A DNA stretch of 50,410 bases, taken from NCBI GenBank assembly GCA_027459665.1, contig DAIDHN010000027.1, positions 1 to 50,410 on the forward strand. The letters run 5' to 3'. Position numbers and translations under genes: made by a program. Below the pieces are notes generated by a model. That model ran no database searches, had not been told where the DNA came from, and saw only the letters and a list, made by a program, of their open reading frames with translations. Source of the DNA: Chthonomonadaceae bacterium (GTDB taxonomy: Bacteria > Armatimonadota > Chthonomonadetes > Chthonomonadales > Chthonomonadaceae). Shown piece after piece: positions 40,629-48,636 of the stretch. The number at the start of each line of letters is the position of its first letter. The first letter of the stretch is position 1.

Positions 40629-42644
40629 TTATTCCCATGTGGTGCAGCAAACGGCAGGCAGTATGCCGCCTGTGAGGTCTGATGCCAGTAAAGCAAACCG
40701 GTACGGCTCATTCCCCCGTATCCACTTTGCCAGCAGCCGGTTTTCTCCCGGCAGCAGCTGTGCCTCTACTGCCCAGCTGCCGCTTTGCAAGGCAGCCGAA
40801 AACTCTTCGCGGCTGTGCCTGCGCAGTATCAGCGCACCGTTGAGCCAAAGCTTCACCCCGCAGTTGGCAGCAGCCGTTATGCGTACTCTGCTGGTAGAGC
40901 GGGCAAGTAAAACCGCCTGCCCGTAGCAAACCCCTCCGCTTCCCATAAACAGCGGTTCCAGCGCCAGTTCAGGTTCAGCAAAGGCCATGCGCTGCCACCG
41001 CACAATCTGCCCAAACCTTCCCGCATATGTCTCCTGCAGACCAAAGCGCATTTCCGGGGCGTACACGGTGTCGTACCCCTCGCCATCGTGATTGGCAAAC
41101 GGCCCTGCAGTCCACCAGCAGGCAGAGCGAGGCAGAATAAAAGCGGCATTCAGCAGATTGGGGTCTGACTGGGTTGATATGTGCAGGGCAAGCCTGTCGA
41201 ACAGTTCCGACGCAGCAGGCTGCGGCGTATGCACTACAAAAGAGAAGTTGGCATTCGCGCCAGGCGGCACCGTTTGCTGCAGGCCCGTGCCTGTTGCAGC
41301 CCAGTCGGGAGGTGTTTGCAGCGCAGCCTGAAACGCAAGTGCATCGGGCTGTGCATTGTGCAGAACAATGCGCAGCGTATGCTTTTGCTGCGGCACAGTG
41401 GCAAATGCCTCTGCCATCTCTGCCTGCACGGTGCATGCGCCGCAGAAAATCAGCTGGGCCTGTGGTGGAATGGAGTGCAGCGCAGCTGCCTGGCTGTTTT
41501 GCGCCCAGGGCAGCGCACTCAGAATATCGTTTACAGGTACTGCAGCAGTTTCATCGGGCACCTGCGGTGCAGCCGGGATTTGGTCAGACGAAGGCTGGGC
41601 AGAAGCGTCTGGCTGCGTCTGGCTGGTTAGCGGCGTAGAAAGGGGCTGTTCGCCGGGCAGAGAGAGTGGAAGACCGTGCGCGCCTATGCTTTGCAGGGCC
41701 AGCTCACAGGTACTCTGCACTGCCTGCTGCAGAGTATATGGCGCCCCCTCCAGCACGGCAAGCGGAGTCTGCAGCAGCGGCTGGCTCCATTCAGCGGGAA
41801 TGGCTTCCTGCCCTTGCATCAGCCCCACAGCCGCGCCCAGCAGAGCGCCTACTGCCGTAGATGCGCCGCCGCAATTGACGCCAATGCAGAGAGTCGGCCC
41901 GAAATTGCCTGCACCATACAGCAGACCAATGGCAAAAAAGCCCGCTGCGCTTGCTGCATGGCAGGGGTTTTTGCCAGGCGCTTCCTGCAGCACCCTCTCT
42001 CGCGCTTTCTGCCAGTCTTCGGCATAATAGGCAGCGGCCAGCGCCGCTTTTACGGCGCGTGTTACTGCGCAGCTGCGTGGAATCATGGCGAGGCCAATGG
42101 CAAAAAGCGCTTTGGGGTCTTGTACAAAAAGGGATGCGCTCAGCACGGCAGCAGAAAACATGGCGGCCCACACACCCTCGCCTGCCCGGTCTTGAATGCT
42201 GTCGTAAAAAGCCGCCGCCGCCGCTTTTTCTGGTACACATGGCAGAAGCATAGCCCAGAGGTCGGCCCTTGCGGCAGCTTCTGCCTCTTCGCGAAAAAAC
42301 CCGGCCCAGTACCCAGAAGCAGGCGGGGCCATGCCTGCCTGCAGATTGGCGGCGGGCTGTGCATAGCGCACGTTTTGCAGCAGAGCAGGGTGCTGCCAGG
42401 CTTGCAGAAGCGCCCTGCCTGTAAAGTCCAGCCCGGCAGACTGCAGGGCCGCCAGGTAGTGCAGGGGCAGTTCCAGCATAAAGCAGTTTTCTGGCATAAC
42501 GGGCGGCCCGGCATAAAACTGCAGGGCAGAGGCAATGGATTTGCCCTGTGCTGCGCTGCCCAGCGCAATGCCGATCTGCTTGGCCTGCCACGCGCCTGCA
42601 ATGCGGCTGCGCCACACGTTTTGCGGCAGGCTGAGTGAGGCCAT
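40629..42644 (-). CDS. ADP-ribosylglycohydrolase-like protein lacking metal residues, with C-terminal beta domain
   Basis: A 671-residue protein. The first 310 residues follow the all-helical ADP-ribosylglycohydrolase (DraG) plan: RIAGAWQAKQIGIALG at the start and CIGVNCGGASTAVGALLGAAVG later. Active enzymes have GD-x-A-LG and a D-x-D (DTDT/DTDC) at these places; here the aspartates are absent, so di-metal binding and hydrolysis are unlikely. A Pro/Ser/Gln linker (about 325-370) leads to a beta-rich half with WWTAGPFANHDGEGYDTVYAPE and VKLWLNGALILRR, typical of carbohydrate-active accessory domains. It starts eight bases after the pyrophosphatase stop. Function unknown. Confidence 0.7.
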   Translation of the reverse strand: MASLSLPQNVWRSRIAGAWQAKQIGIALGSAAQGKSIASALQFYAGPPVMPENCFMLELPLHYLAALQSAGLDFTGRALLQAWQHPALLQNVRYAQPAANLQAGMAPPASGYWAGFFREEAEAAARADLWAMLLPCVPEKAAAAAFYDSIQDRAGEGVWAAMFSAAVLSASLFVQDPKALFAIGLAMIPRSCAVTRAVKAALAAAYYAEDWQKARERVLQEAPGKNPCHAASAAGFFAIGLLYGAGNFGPTLCIGVNCGGASTAVGALLGAAVGLMQGQEAIPAEWSQPLLQTPLAVLEGAPYTLQQAVQSTCELALQSIGAHGLPLSLPGEQPLSTPLTSQTQPDASAQPSSDQIPAAPQVPDETAAVPVNDILSALPWAQNSQAAALHSIPPQAQLIFCGACTVQAEMAEAFATVPQQKHTLRIVLHNAQPDALAFQAALQTPPDWAATGTGLQQTVPPGANANFSFVVHTPQPAASELFDRLALHISTQSDPNLLNAAFILPRSACWWTAGPFANHDGEGYDTVYAPEMRFGLQETYAGRFGQIVRWQRMAFAEPELALEPLFMGSGGVCYGQAVLLARSTSRVRITAAANCGVKLWLNGALILRRHSREEFSAALQSGSWAVEAQLLPGENRLLAKWIRGNEPYRFALLASDLTGGILPAVCCTTWE

Positions 42645-42652
42645 GGGTAGCT

Positions 42653-43972
42653 TTACCTGCCCTCTTCCAGAACGGCATGCAGGGTAGGCACCAGCTGCTT
42701 CTTGCGCGATACCATGTTTTCCAAATCAAATTCGCTGTCATCCAGACGGGTGAAGGGCAGCTGCGTAAGAATCCAGTGGTCGCCCTTGCACAGCAGATGA
42801 CTGGTTCCTGTTACTACATCGGTCACCATGAGGGCGATAAAGTTGAGGTTTTCCCGCTCGAGGCGGTCTTGCAGCACAACCAGCAGCTCTTCCTTGCGCT
42901 GCTGCAGCCCCTCCATGCCCGTGACTTCCACCTGACCAATAGAGAGTGCAACATCGCTTATCTGGTAGCTTTTTCTATCGGTATCCAGAATCTCATCTGC
43001 CTTGCGCTGCGACATTCCGGGCGCGGCATGCAGCAAGTCGTTGCCATACTCGTGCAGGTCTACGCCGGCAATTTGCGACAGCCACAAGGCAATATCACGG
43101 TCGCGGTCGGTAGTTGTAGGAGATCGAAGCACCAGGGTATCGGAGAGCAGACCGCTCAGCATCATTCCTGCCAGCCCTTTTGGCACTTCCAGCGAGCGGT
43201 TTCTGCACTGTTCGGCAACCAGGCTGCTGGTGCTGCCCACCGGGTCTACCACAAAGGGAATAGGCATGGCAGTGGGCGGGTTGCCCAAACGGTGATGATC
43301 TAGCACACCCACAATTTCGGCTTCTTCTGCATCGGTTACCGCCTGTGAAAGCTCATTGTGGTCTACCAGAATAAGGCGGGCGCGGGGCGGCTGCAAAATG
43401 CGCGACCGAGTGGCCACCCCCACATACCGGCCGGTTTCAGAAACCACCAGAAAATCGTCTGTTTCGCTTCTCAGCAGCTGCACCCTGTGGTCGCTCAGCC
43501 TGTCGGAGGCGTTGAATATGGCAGATGGTTCTGATATGGCACTGCAGGTTTGCGCCAGCATGGCAGTAACATTCATGGGGGCAGTATAGGCGCGTGCCAG
43601 AGCCAGCGAGGTCACCACTCCATGGGGATAGCCTTCTTCGTCTACCAGCGGCACCACGCGGTCTCCTTCTGCCACACGTGCCATGGCTGCCGGCAGCGAT
43701 GCATTGGGAAGCACTGCACCCTGCGGTCGGGTACAGTGGCCAAAGGTAGGGGCTACGCCGGTAAGCAAAAGCGGCGGGGAAACCTGAAATTGGTTGAGCG
43801 CAAACAGCGCCTGTTCCCCCGGCTGCCCGGCGCGGGCCGCTGTAACGGGCGTGCCTGTCTGGTTGAGGAACCATGCATAACCCAGTGCTGATGCAATGGC
43901 ATCGGTATCCGGCCGCTGATGGCCAATTACGTAGGTCACTCCAGGGTCCCAGCGGTCGGTTCGTTCCTTCAT
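42653..43972 (-). CDS. ppaC: CBS-containing family II inorganic pyrophosphatase
   Basis: The ATG at 43972 is chosen because MKERTDRWDPGVTYVIGHQRPDTDAIAS begins the DHH fold; the longer frame adds a non-homologous stretch. The 439-residue protein has the DHH motifs VIGHQRPDTD (His18, Asp22, Asp24), the later LVDHNE and VLDHHRLGN, VVDPVGSTSS, and the C-terminal DHHA2 with VSRKKQLVP. Between the first motif and the DHH block is an inserted pair of CBS domains (roughly residues 75-225). It hydrolyses pyrophosphate with Mn or Co; in known CBS-type enzymes adenine nucleotides bound to the CBS pair tune activity. First gene of a four-gene operon. Confidence 0.92.
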   Translation of the reverse strand: MKERTDRWDPGVTYVIGHQRPDTDAIASALGYAWFLNQTGTPVTAARAGQPGEQALFALNQFQVSPPLLLTGVAPTFGHCTRPQGAVLPNASLPAAMARVAEGDRVVPLVDEEGYPHGVVTSLALARAYTAPMNVTAMLAQTCSAISEPSAIFNASDRLSDHRVQLLRSETDDFLVVSETGRYVGVATRSRILQPPRARLILVDHNELSQAVTDAEEAEIVGVLDHHRLGNPPTAMPIPFVVDPVGSTSSLVAEQCRNRSLEVPKGLAGMMLSGLLSDTLVLRSPTTTDRDRDIALWLSQIAGVDLHEYGNDLLHAAPGMSQRKADEILDTDRKSYQISDVALSIGQVEVTGMEGLQQRKEELLVVLQDRLERENLNFIALMVTDVVTGTSHLLCKGDHWILTQLPFTRLDDSEFDLENMVSRKKQLVPTLHAVLEEGR

Positions 43973-44016
43973 AGCAAATCCATTTCCACGGGGTATATTT
44001 TGTACGCCCGAACTGC

Positions 44017-44051
44017 TTGATAGCCAGGGTAATGCTGACTGTAATATTATA
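44017..44051. promoter_or_regulatory. Overlapping divergent promoters
   Basis: Plus strand: TTGATA (44017-44022), 17-base spacer, TGTAAT (44040-44045), leading to the gene at 44090. Minus strand: TATAAT (44051-44046) reading toward the pyrophosphatase start at 43972. The two -10 elements are adjacent and their polymerase footprints would clash, so the two genes may be expressed in alternation. Confidence 0.5.
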
Positions 44052-44089
44052 GCATGACCAGAGGGGCAACCGGGCAGGAGAAAGAGAAA

Positions 44090-44497
44090 ATGAGTGGTAC
44101 AGAAGCACAGCAAAGGCATGCATTGGTAATAGATGCCAACCTGATGACGGCAGTTCGGCTGGAGCGCGGTCTGCAGGCGCTGGGATACACGGTGAGCAGC
44201 ATCACGCCGGCCCAGGCGCGGGAATGGAATACTTCATTCGACCTGGCCGCCATTCACTATGGCATTGCTCGCGAGGAGGCGCTGCAAACTACCCGCATAC
44301 TGCGGGGCATCTGCCCCTCTGGGGCGATACTGGGGTATGTTTCGCACGGCATGGTGCCTGAGTTGAGGCCGCTGGCCCGAGAGGCCGGGTGCAGCCTGCT
44401 GGTTGCCAACTCTGCCATGGCAGCGCGGCTGCCCCAGCTGGCGGTCCGGCTTGAACGGCAGGAAACAGAGCCGCAGGCAGAAGACGAGGAGGAATAA
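44090..44497 (+). CDS. Receiver-like protein without the phosphoacceptor site
   Basis: A 135-residue protein with aggag and a purine stretch before its ATG at 44090. It follows the receiver fold: first strand ALVIDAN with an acidic patch, helix LERGLQALGYTVSSI, third strand FDLAAIHYG, and a GCSLLVANSAM strand later. The third strand, where the phosphorylated Asp should lie, reads AAIHYG, so no phosphoacceptor is present. It may be a pseudo-receiver binding partners without phosphorylation. It has no output domain and ends in an acidic tail. Convergent with the recombinase gene 15 bases away. Confidence 0.55.
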   Translation: MSGTEAQQRHALVIDANLMTAVRLERGLQALGYTVSSITPAQAREWNTSFDLAAIHYGIAREEALQTTRILRGICPSGAILGYVSHGMVPELRPLAREAGCSLLVANSAMAARLPQLAVRLERQETEPQAEDEEE

Positions 44498-44512
44498 AGG
44501 CATTTCGCCTCT

Positions 44513-45469
44513 TTAGGCACGGGGGTGCGCTTTTTTGTACACATCCTTGAGGCGGCTTTTGCTTACCTGGGTATACACTTCGGTGGTGGTAATCTGGCTG
44601 TGGCCCAGCATCTCCTGAATAGCACGCAGGTCTGCACCGCCTTCCAGCAGGTGGGTGGCAAAAGAATGACGCAGCATGTGCGGCGACACCCTTTCGGGCA
44701 GGTTTGCACGTGCTGCGCTGGAGACCACAATATTGCGAATTTGCGCACGCGATATGCGGCCCCCGCTGCGGTTTGGAAACAGAAACGGACTTTGCGCCTC
44801 TTTGAGAGTGAGCTGTTTTTTTCTGCCCGGCCGGCTGTTTTTGCTGCCAGCAGGTACGGGGGCGTTTTTGCGTTCTTTTCGCTGCTGCAGATAGAGGGCT
44901 GCGCAGTCGCAGGCTACCTGGCCAACCGGCAGCATGCGCTCTTTGCCCCCTTTGCCAAAGCAGCGCAGGGTGCGGTTCTGCAGATCGAGGTCATCTACCG
45001 TAAGGGCGCATAGTTCTGAAACGCGCAGGCCAGTGGCATACAGCAGTTCACACACAGTTTTGTTGCGCAGGGAACGCACATCGGCAGGGTCAGACTGGTG
45101 AAGCATTTTGCGCATTCTGTTCACTGAAAGGGCGCGCGGGAGACGGCGGGGACGTTTGCGCCCCGGCACGCTGGCCATAAAGTCATCCTTGCGCAGTTCT
45201 TCCAGCACTAAAAAGCGTGCAAACGAGTGAAGAGCCCCCAGCTTGCGCGAAATGCTGCTTTCAGAAAGCCCCGCCTGCACCATACGTGAAATCCATGCCA
45301 GCGCCTGCGTTGCGGTAAGGTCTTCTACGGTGCGCGCACCCCGGCCAAGCGCCACAGGCAAAAACTGCTCCAGGTCTGTTTTGTACCCTCTGGCCGTATT
45401 GGGAGAATGCCCGCGCTCGGTGAGTATGTACTGCACAAATCTTTCTATACAAGGCTGTATTTCTTCCAT
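44513..45469 (-). CDS. XerC/XerD-type tyrosine recombinase
   Basis: A 318-residue recombinase from ATG 45469 (MEEIQPCIERF). An N-terminal SAM-like DNA-binding domain (1-90) precedes the catalytic domain with Arg149 (GLRVSEL), Lys173/176 (GKGGKER), H264-M-L-R267, His290 (LGH) and Tyr299 (VYTQVS), all six catalytic positions present. Between Lys and the HxxR there is a basic, Lys/Arg-rich insertion (about 195-225) not usual in XerC/D. It may resolve chromosome dimers or act as the integrase of the adjacent island; closeness to XerD suggests the first. A minus-strand TATAAT (45541-45536) lies 67 bases upstream with an atgcatagatgcat motif beside it. Confidence 0.9.
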   Translation of the reverse strand: MEEIQPCIERFVQYILTERGHSPNTARGYKTDLEQFLPVALGRGARTVEDLTATQALAWISRMVQAGLSESSISRKLGALHSFARFLVLEELRKDDFMASVPGRKRPRRLPRALSVNRMRKMLHQSDPADVRSLRNKTVCELLYATGLRVSELCALTVDDLDLQNRTLRCFGKGGKERMLPVGQVACDCAALYLQQRKERKNAPVPAGSKNSRPGRKKQLTLKEAQSPFLFPNRSGGRISRAQIRNIVVSSAARANLPERVSPHMLRHSFATHLLEGGADLRAIQEMLGHSQITTTEVYTQVSKSRLKDVYKKAHPRA

Positions 45470-45763
45470 GGGCGTCTCTCTGTTGTGCCATATGCCGGCT
45501 GTGTTGTGCCGGCGCAGTAAAATGCATAGATGCATATTATAATATATACCATTAAATGTCTGTATCTTTTGCCAATTTGTTTGCCAAATGGCTTTCGCTG
45601 CATAATGCAGCTCATGCCGCACCAGCACGAGAAGCAGCAGGCCGGTACGGTGTACAGCAGATGCCCTAAAATAACTTACACGAAGACTGAACTCTTACAT
45701 ATAAGCCTGGCTCAACGAGTTTAAGTGTAAAGGAAGACTTTATTACTCTACACAAATCCCCCT
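45470..45763. other. Intergenic boundary before the accessory island
   Basis: 294 bases of AT-rich DNA. On the minus strand a TATAAT (45541-45536) and a double atgcat (45522-45535) lie upstream of the recombinase gene. The 31-base repeat (45668-45698) sits in the middle. From here rightward composition and gene style change. Confidence 0.5.
45668..45698. repeat. Dispersed 31-base repeat, copy 2
   Basis: Thirty of 31 bases match 159-189. It lies 66 bases from the end of the last gene of the accessory island, which suggests it marks a former insertion end or a recombination site. Confidence 0.7.
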
Positions 45764-46075
45764 TCAGATTAACTGCATATCCTTTAAGAATTGTATAACT
45801 TTGTCGCGCTTATGTTTCATAACACCATGAAGCAGGGAATCTTCAGAAAGCTCACTAAGTTTCTTGTCCAGTTTCTCTAGCCGAGTCAATCTCTCATCTT
45901 TCGAGGTTGTCTGCATGATAACAGGATGTAAAAGATATGCCATCCACTCCGAAAAGATTTCCGGGTTTTCAGGATTTTGCTTTAGCTTTTCCTCCAGTAT
46001 TGCGCTCCTGTCTTCTGTAAAATCGAAGCATTTCCAATTTCCGCCCGGTGAAGTGCAATAAACCTTTTCTCCCAT
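45764..46075 (-). CDS. Candidate immunity protein for the Rhs tail at 46087-46635
   Basis: A 103-residue soluble, highly charged protein read from ATG 46075, with aggag eight bases upstream. Mostly helical: SAILEEKLKQNPENPEIF, then RLTRLEKLDKKLSELSED and HKRDKVIQFLKDMQLI. It starts 11 bases after the stop of the Rhs-tail gene on the same strand, the usual place for an immunity gene. No family is recognised; the immunity role is inference from position, size and charge. Confidence 0.6.
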   Translation of the reverse strand: MGEKVYCTSPGGNWKCFDFTEDRSAILEEKLKQNPENPEIFSEWMAYLLHPVIMQTTSKDERLTRLEKLDKKLSELSEDSLLHGVMKHKRDKVIQFLKDMQLI

Positions 46076-46086
46076 CGCAGCATCTC

Positions 46087-46707
46087 CTAGAAAAAATGTA
46101 CTTCTATACAGTCGCACCATACCCCAGCATTAATGCCTTGGTAACACCTATAGCATCCTTCCTGCCCCCAAATACATACAAAGTCACACTCGAATTCATT
46201 CAGGAGAGTGCAAGCCATCAGCATTCCCCCAGGACAAGGGCCGACAGGGATTTCCCCTCTCATTGGTTTCTGTAGCGTTTTTTGACCAACCTTCCTATTA
46301 AGCGCTATTAGCCGATCAGGCAAGTAACAAGCAAATCCAATCAGTAGAAATCCTGTTTCTAACATTCTGGTGACTCTGTTGTCGATCGTTTCAGTCCAGA
46401 CACTCCCAGACAAGAACTCTCGATACATAAGCACATCGTACACGCTGCTGCTCATCACCGCCCCGTTCGCGCCTGTTATCACGCCGTACACCCCCACAGT
46501 GTCAGCGTGGTGGTACTCGTCATCGGTTGTGCTCTTGCGGCGCAAAAGCATGCTGCTGCAGCCTCCCCCTGCCCGCAGGTACTGGGCGCTGGTGCTCCAG
46601 CTGCCGCCTGTCAGGTCGCTGGTTTGCTCCACCATCTCCCCGGCACCGCACGCATACTGGTTTGGTGTCCTCTTTTCGCCTCCTGTTTCATCAAGCGACT
46701 ATACTCA
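46087..46707 (-). CDS. Rhs-type core fragment with Cys-rich C-terminal tail (candidate toxin)
   Basis: The open frame runs from a TAG just above 46707; the first ATG is at 46635 with no proper ribosome site. It reads an Rhs/YD-repeat end segment: SAQYLRAGGGCSS, then DEYHHADTVGVYGVITGANG and AVMSSSVYD, comparable to the DxxGS..LTDANG..YDAFG end of Rhs cores. After VYD the sequence departs from the copy at 49862-50410 and forms an unrelated tail of about 100 residues with one hydrophobic helix (RMLETGFLLIGFACYLP) and a Cys-rich end (CTLLNEFECDFVCIWGQEGC and YRCY). Without the large Rhs body it looks like a displaced C-terminal module. Toxin activity is inference. Confidence 0.55.
46436..46512. 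repeat. 77-base Rhs core repeat, copy 1
   Basis: Identical base for base to 50334-50410, where the window ends, so the true repeat is longer. It encodes the YHHADTVGVYG-type core end on the minus strand; homology stops just after the VYD codons, where the tails begin. Confidence 0.95.
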
Positions 46708-46711
46708 TGCA

Positions 46712-47452
46712 CTATGGAGCATCAAACACATATTCTGACGAAAAGTCAGGTGTTTTTCCATGCTCAATAGTCTCCAGCCATGTGTGAGTGGGCGCCCAGG
46801 TTTTGCTGCATTCTTTCAGAAATGCAGTCACTGCACTCTTGCGGCCAGCCTGCAACAGCAGTCCGCACAATGACATATCCGGTTCTACCTCATGCACAGC
46901 GTATTTGCCAGACTCCACAAGAAAGCGGCTAGCCGCAAGCTTATCCCCGTGCAAGAGCGCAATTCGGCCAGATACTTCCGCCAGGTAGTAATGGGCATAG
47001 CTTAATTCCCATGGCTTAGGTCTATGCGAAGCAAGCAGGGCATTTACATCGTCTGTGCATCTTGCAGCCATGAGCATCGACATCTTGCGAGTTTGCTTCC
47101 AGGAGGAAGGAATGCCTCTGTTCAGCAACCTGTTGGCATGAGTGTGCCTTGCTGCAGTAACAAAAAATTCGGCAGCAATAAGAAGGTAACGAATTTTTGA
47201 TTGAGCAGTTTTCTGCCGTTGAGCATTGTTGAAGGCGCTGAAAGCTGCAGCAGATGCTTCTTCTGCAATTCGATCTTGCAGCATCTCCCTGCCATATACA
47301 AGGTCTGTCTCCACTTTAGCTATCTTTTCGAAAAAAATAGAGTTTTCTTGCTTTCCGGGGTGGGAATCTGGCGTATCTGCGAGAAGTGCAGTACTTGCAA
47401 TAGATATTCCCAACATGGTGACAACAAATAGCGACCTGATACTGGCTCTCAT
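46712..47452 (-). CDS. Exported helical-repeat protein of the accessory island
   Basis: The ATG at 47452 is preferred; aaggaaga sits 10 bases upstream and overlaps an earlier ATG at 47470. The 246-residue protein has a signal peptide (SLFVVTMLGISIASTALLA) and then helix pairs that look TPR-like (AEFFVTAARHTHANRLLNRG, AHYYLAEVSGRIALLHGDK, SRFLVESGKYAV). Not recognised. It starts 28 bases from the end of the dead IS3 element and ends about five bases before the frame of the Rhs fragment. Confidence 0.6.
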   Translation of the reverse strand: MRASIRSLFVVTMLGISIASTALLADTPDSHPGKQENSIFFEKIAKVETDLVYGREMLQDRIAEEASAAAFSAFNNAQRQKTAQSKIRYLLIAAEFFVTAARHTHANRLLNRGIPSSWKQTRKMSMLMAARCTDDVNALLASHRPKPWELSYAHYYLAEVSGRIALLHGDKLAASRFLVESGKYAVHEVEPDMSLCGLLLQAGRKSAVTAFLKECSKTWAPTHTWLETIEHGKTPDFSSEYVFDAP

Positions 47453-47558
47453 GGTTTTCTTCCTTCTCATAGCGGTAGTTGTCGATAAGATTGATACATG
47501 TTAGCACGAGGGTGTTTTTGCGTTATCGTCCTGCTTTGGTGTATTTTGCTTTGCTCCT

Positions 47559-47597
47559 ATAGTATTGCAGTAACCGTGTATATTCCTGCAATACTAT
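47559..47597. repeat. Perfect 12-base inverted repeat inside the IS3 left end
   Basis: atagtattgcag (47559-47570) and ctgcaatactat (47586-47597) are exact reverse complements around a 15-base loop, followed by tttt on the plus strand. It lies just past the orfB stop and could terminate transcription entering the element from the left. Confidence 0.6.
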
Positions 47598-47616
47598 TTT
47601 TGTTGATTGCGCCTTT

Positions 47617-48156
47617 CTACTGCTGTGTGTTGGTATCGGGTGGGTTGATCCATACCTGCTTTGGCGGCATCTGCGGCTCTGGCTGCTTGTTGACAAAGCG
47701 TTGCGGGTGCGCACTGTATGCTGCAGCCAATGTTTCTGCCCGTATGCTGACAGCCTGCTCTACCCTGCCTGGATGCACGATAGCCTGCAGTTCAGGGCGC
47801 TGTGAAGGTGCGTGAGAGCGCAGTCTGCGCCGATCTCTCACCTCGCTTCGCTTGCGCAGCAGGCGGTACATGGTTGAGATGGAGCAGAGAAACACCCCCT
47901 CATCCAGCAGGGTGGCATATACCTGAGGAGGAGCCATGTCTCTGAAACGATCTGAATGGAGACAGGAGAGCACCTGCTCCTGCTCCTGCAGGGAGAGAGA
48001 GCGCCCAGGCACACGGCACTCTGCGGCAGGCTTGCGAGGCTGAGACTGCTTCCTGTGCCGGTAGTAGGTCGCACGGGCTATCCCGACTGCACGGCAGGAG
48101 GAGGCTGCACCTGCATGGGGAATGGCCAAAGCAACATGGGAGAGAACACGAGCCAT
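47617..48156 (-). pseudogene. IS3 transposase orfB with deleted DDE core
   Basis: The 179-residue frame begins as a normal orfB: HTH-like segment (CRAVGIARATYYRHRK), then FRDMAPPQVYATLLDEGVFL and STMYRLLRKRSEVRDRR. It reaches PELQAIVHPG and then jumps straight to the usual C-terminal end (AETLAAAYSAHPQRFVNK and WINPP). About 150 residues that carry the three catalytic acidic residues (DDE) are missing. The frame is kept across the junction. It cannot catalyse transposition. Confidence 0.8.
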
Positions 48157-48161
48157 GTCGG

Positions 48162-48567
48162 TTACTCCCGGGCATCCAGGGAGATGCCCATCAGTTCGGA
48201 AACTTTTTTTTGGAGATCAAGCAGCACATGCGTCTTCTCCAGTTCACGACGCAGCCTGCGTATCTCGCGCTCAGCAGCAGCCAGCTGCCGGAGGGTCTCG
48301 GAACCAGATGCTTTTGGAGAAGAACCCTTCTCCTGATTGCGGGTCAGCACCCCGCGTGACTTTTGCTTGCGAAAGTCGGCAAGAGTAGAGGAATAGATGC
48401 CCTCTCTCTCCAGGAGCCTCGCTACCTCGCGGGGAGGTGCATGCGTCTGCCTCTTCGATGAGACGAAGCTTGAAGGCAGCTGTGAAGCGGCGCTGTTTGG
48501 GAGGAAGGGTCTCAAGTTCTGATGCGCTGCCAATGAAACGAGAGGGTGTCTCAGGTTGATTATCCAT
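48162..48567 (-). pseudogene. IS3 transposase orfA, frameshifted
   Basis: The N-terminal half starts at ATG 48567 (MDNQPETPSRF) and reads the HTH part RRFTAAFKLRLIEEADACT. It then leaves frame: the family continuation REVARLLEREGIYSSTLADF lies in the next frame to the stop at 48162, followed by the coiled-coil LRRELEKTHVLLDLQKKVSE. Removing one T in cacctcccc near 48437 would restore one protein of about 135 residues. A programmed shift is unlikely because the break is in the middle of the HTH. Confidence 0.75.
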
Positions 48568-48636
48568 ATCAGTGTCCAAACCTTTCTCGCCCAGCAAACA
48601 GTAGTCATAGTATAGTGTAGCATTTTATATTGACAA

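Larger units (their letters stand above)
47480..48635 (-). mobile_element. Dead IS3-family element
   Basis: The element ends in TGT (47480) and ACA (48635). Its ends are imperfect inverted repeats: from the left ttgtcgataagattgataca, from the right (minus strand) ttgtcaatataaaatgctac, agreeing at about 14 of 20 positions when one gap is allowed. No target duplication is seen. Inside are a frameshifted orfA and an orfB lacking its DDE core. The right flank is Rhs core DNA but the left flank is not, so a rearrangement followed insertion. Confidence 0.65.
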
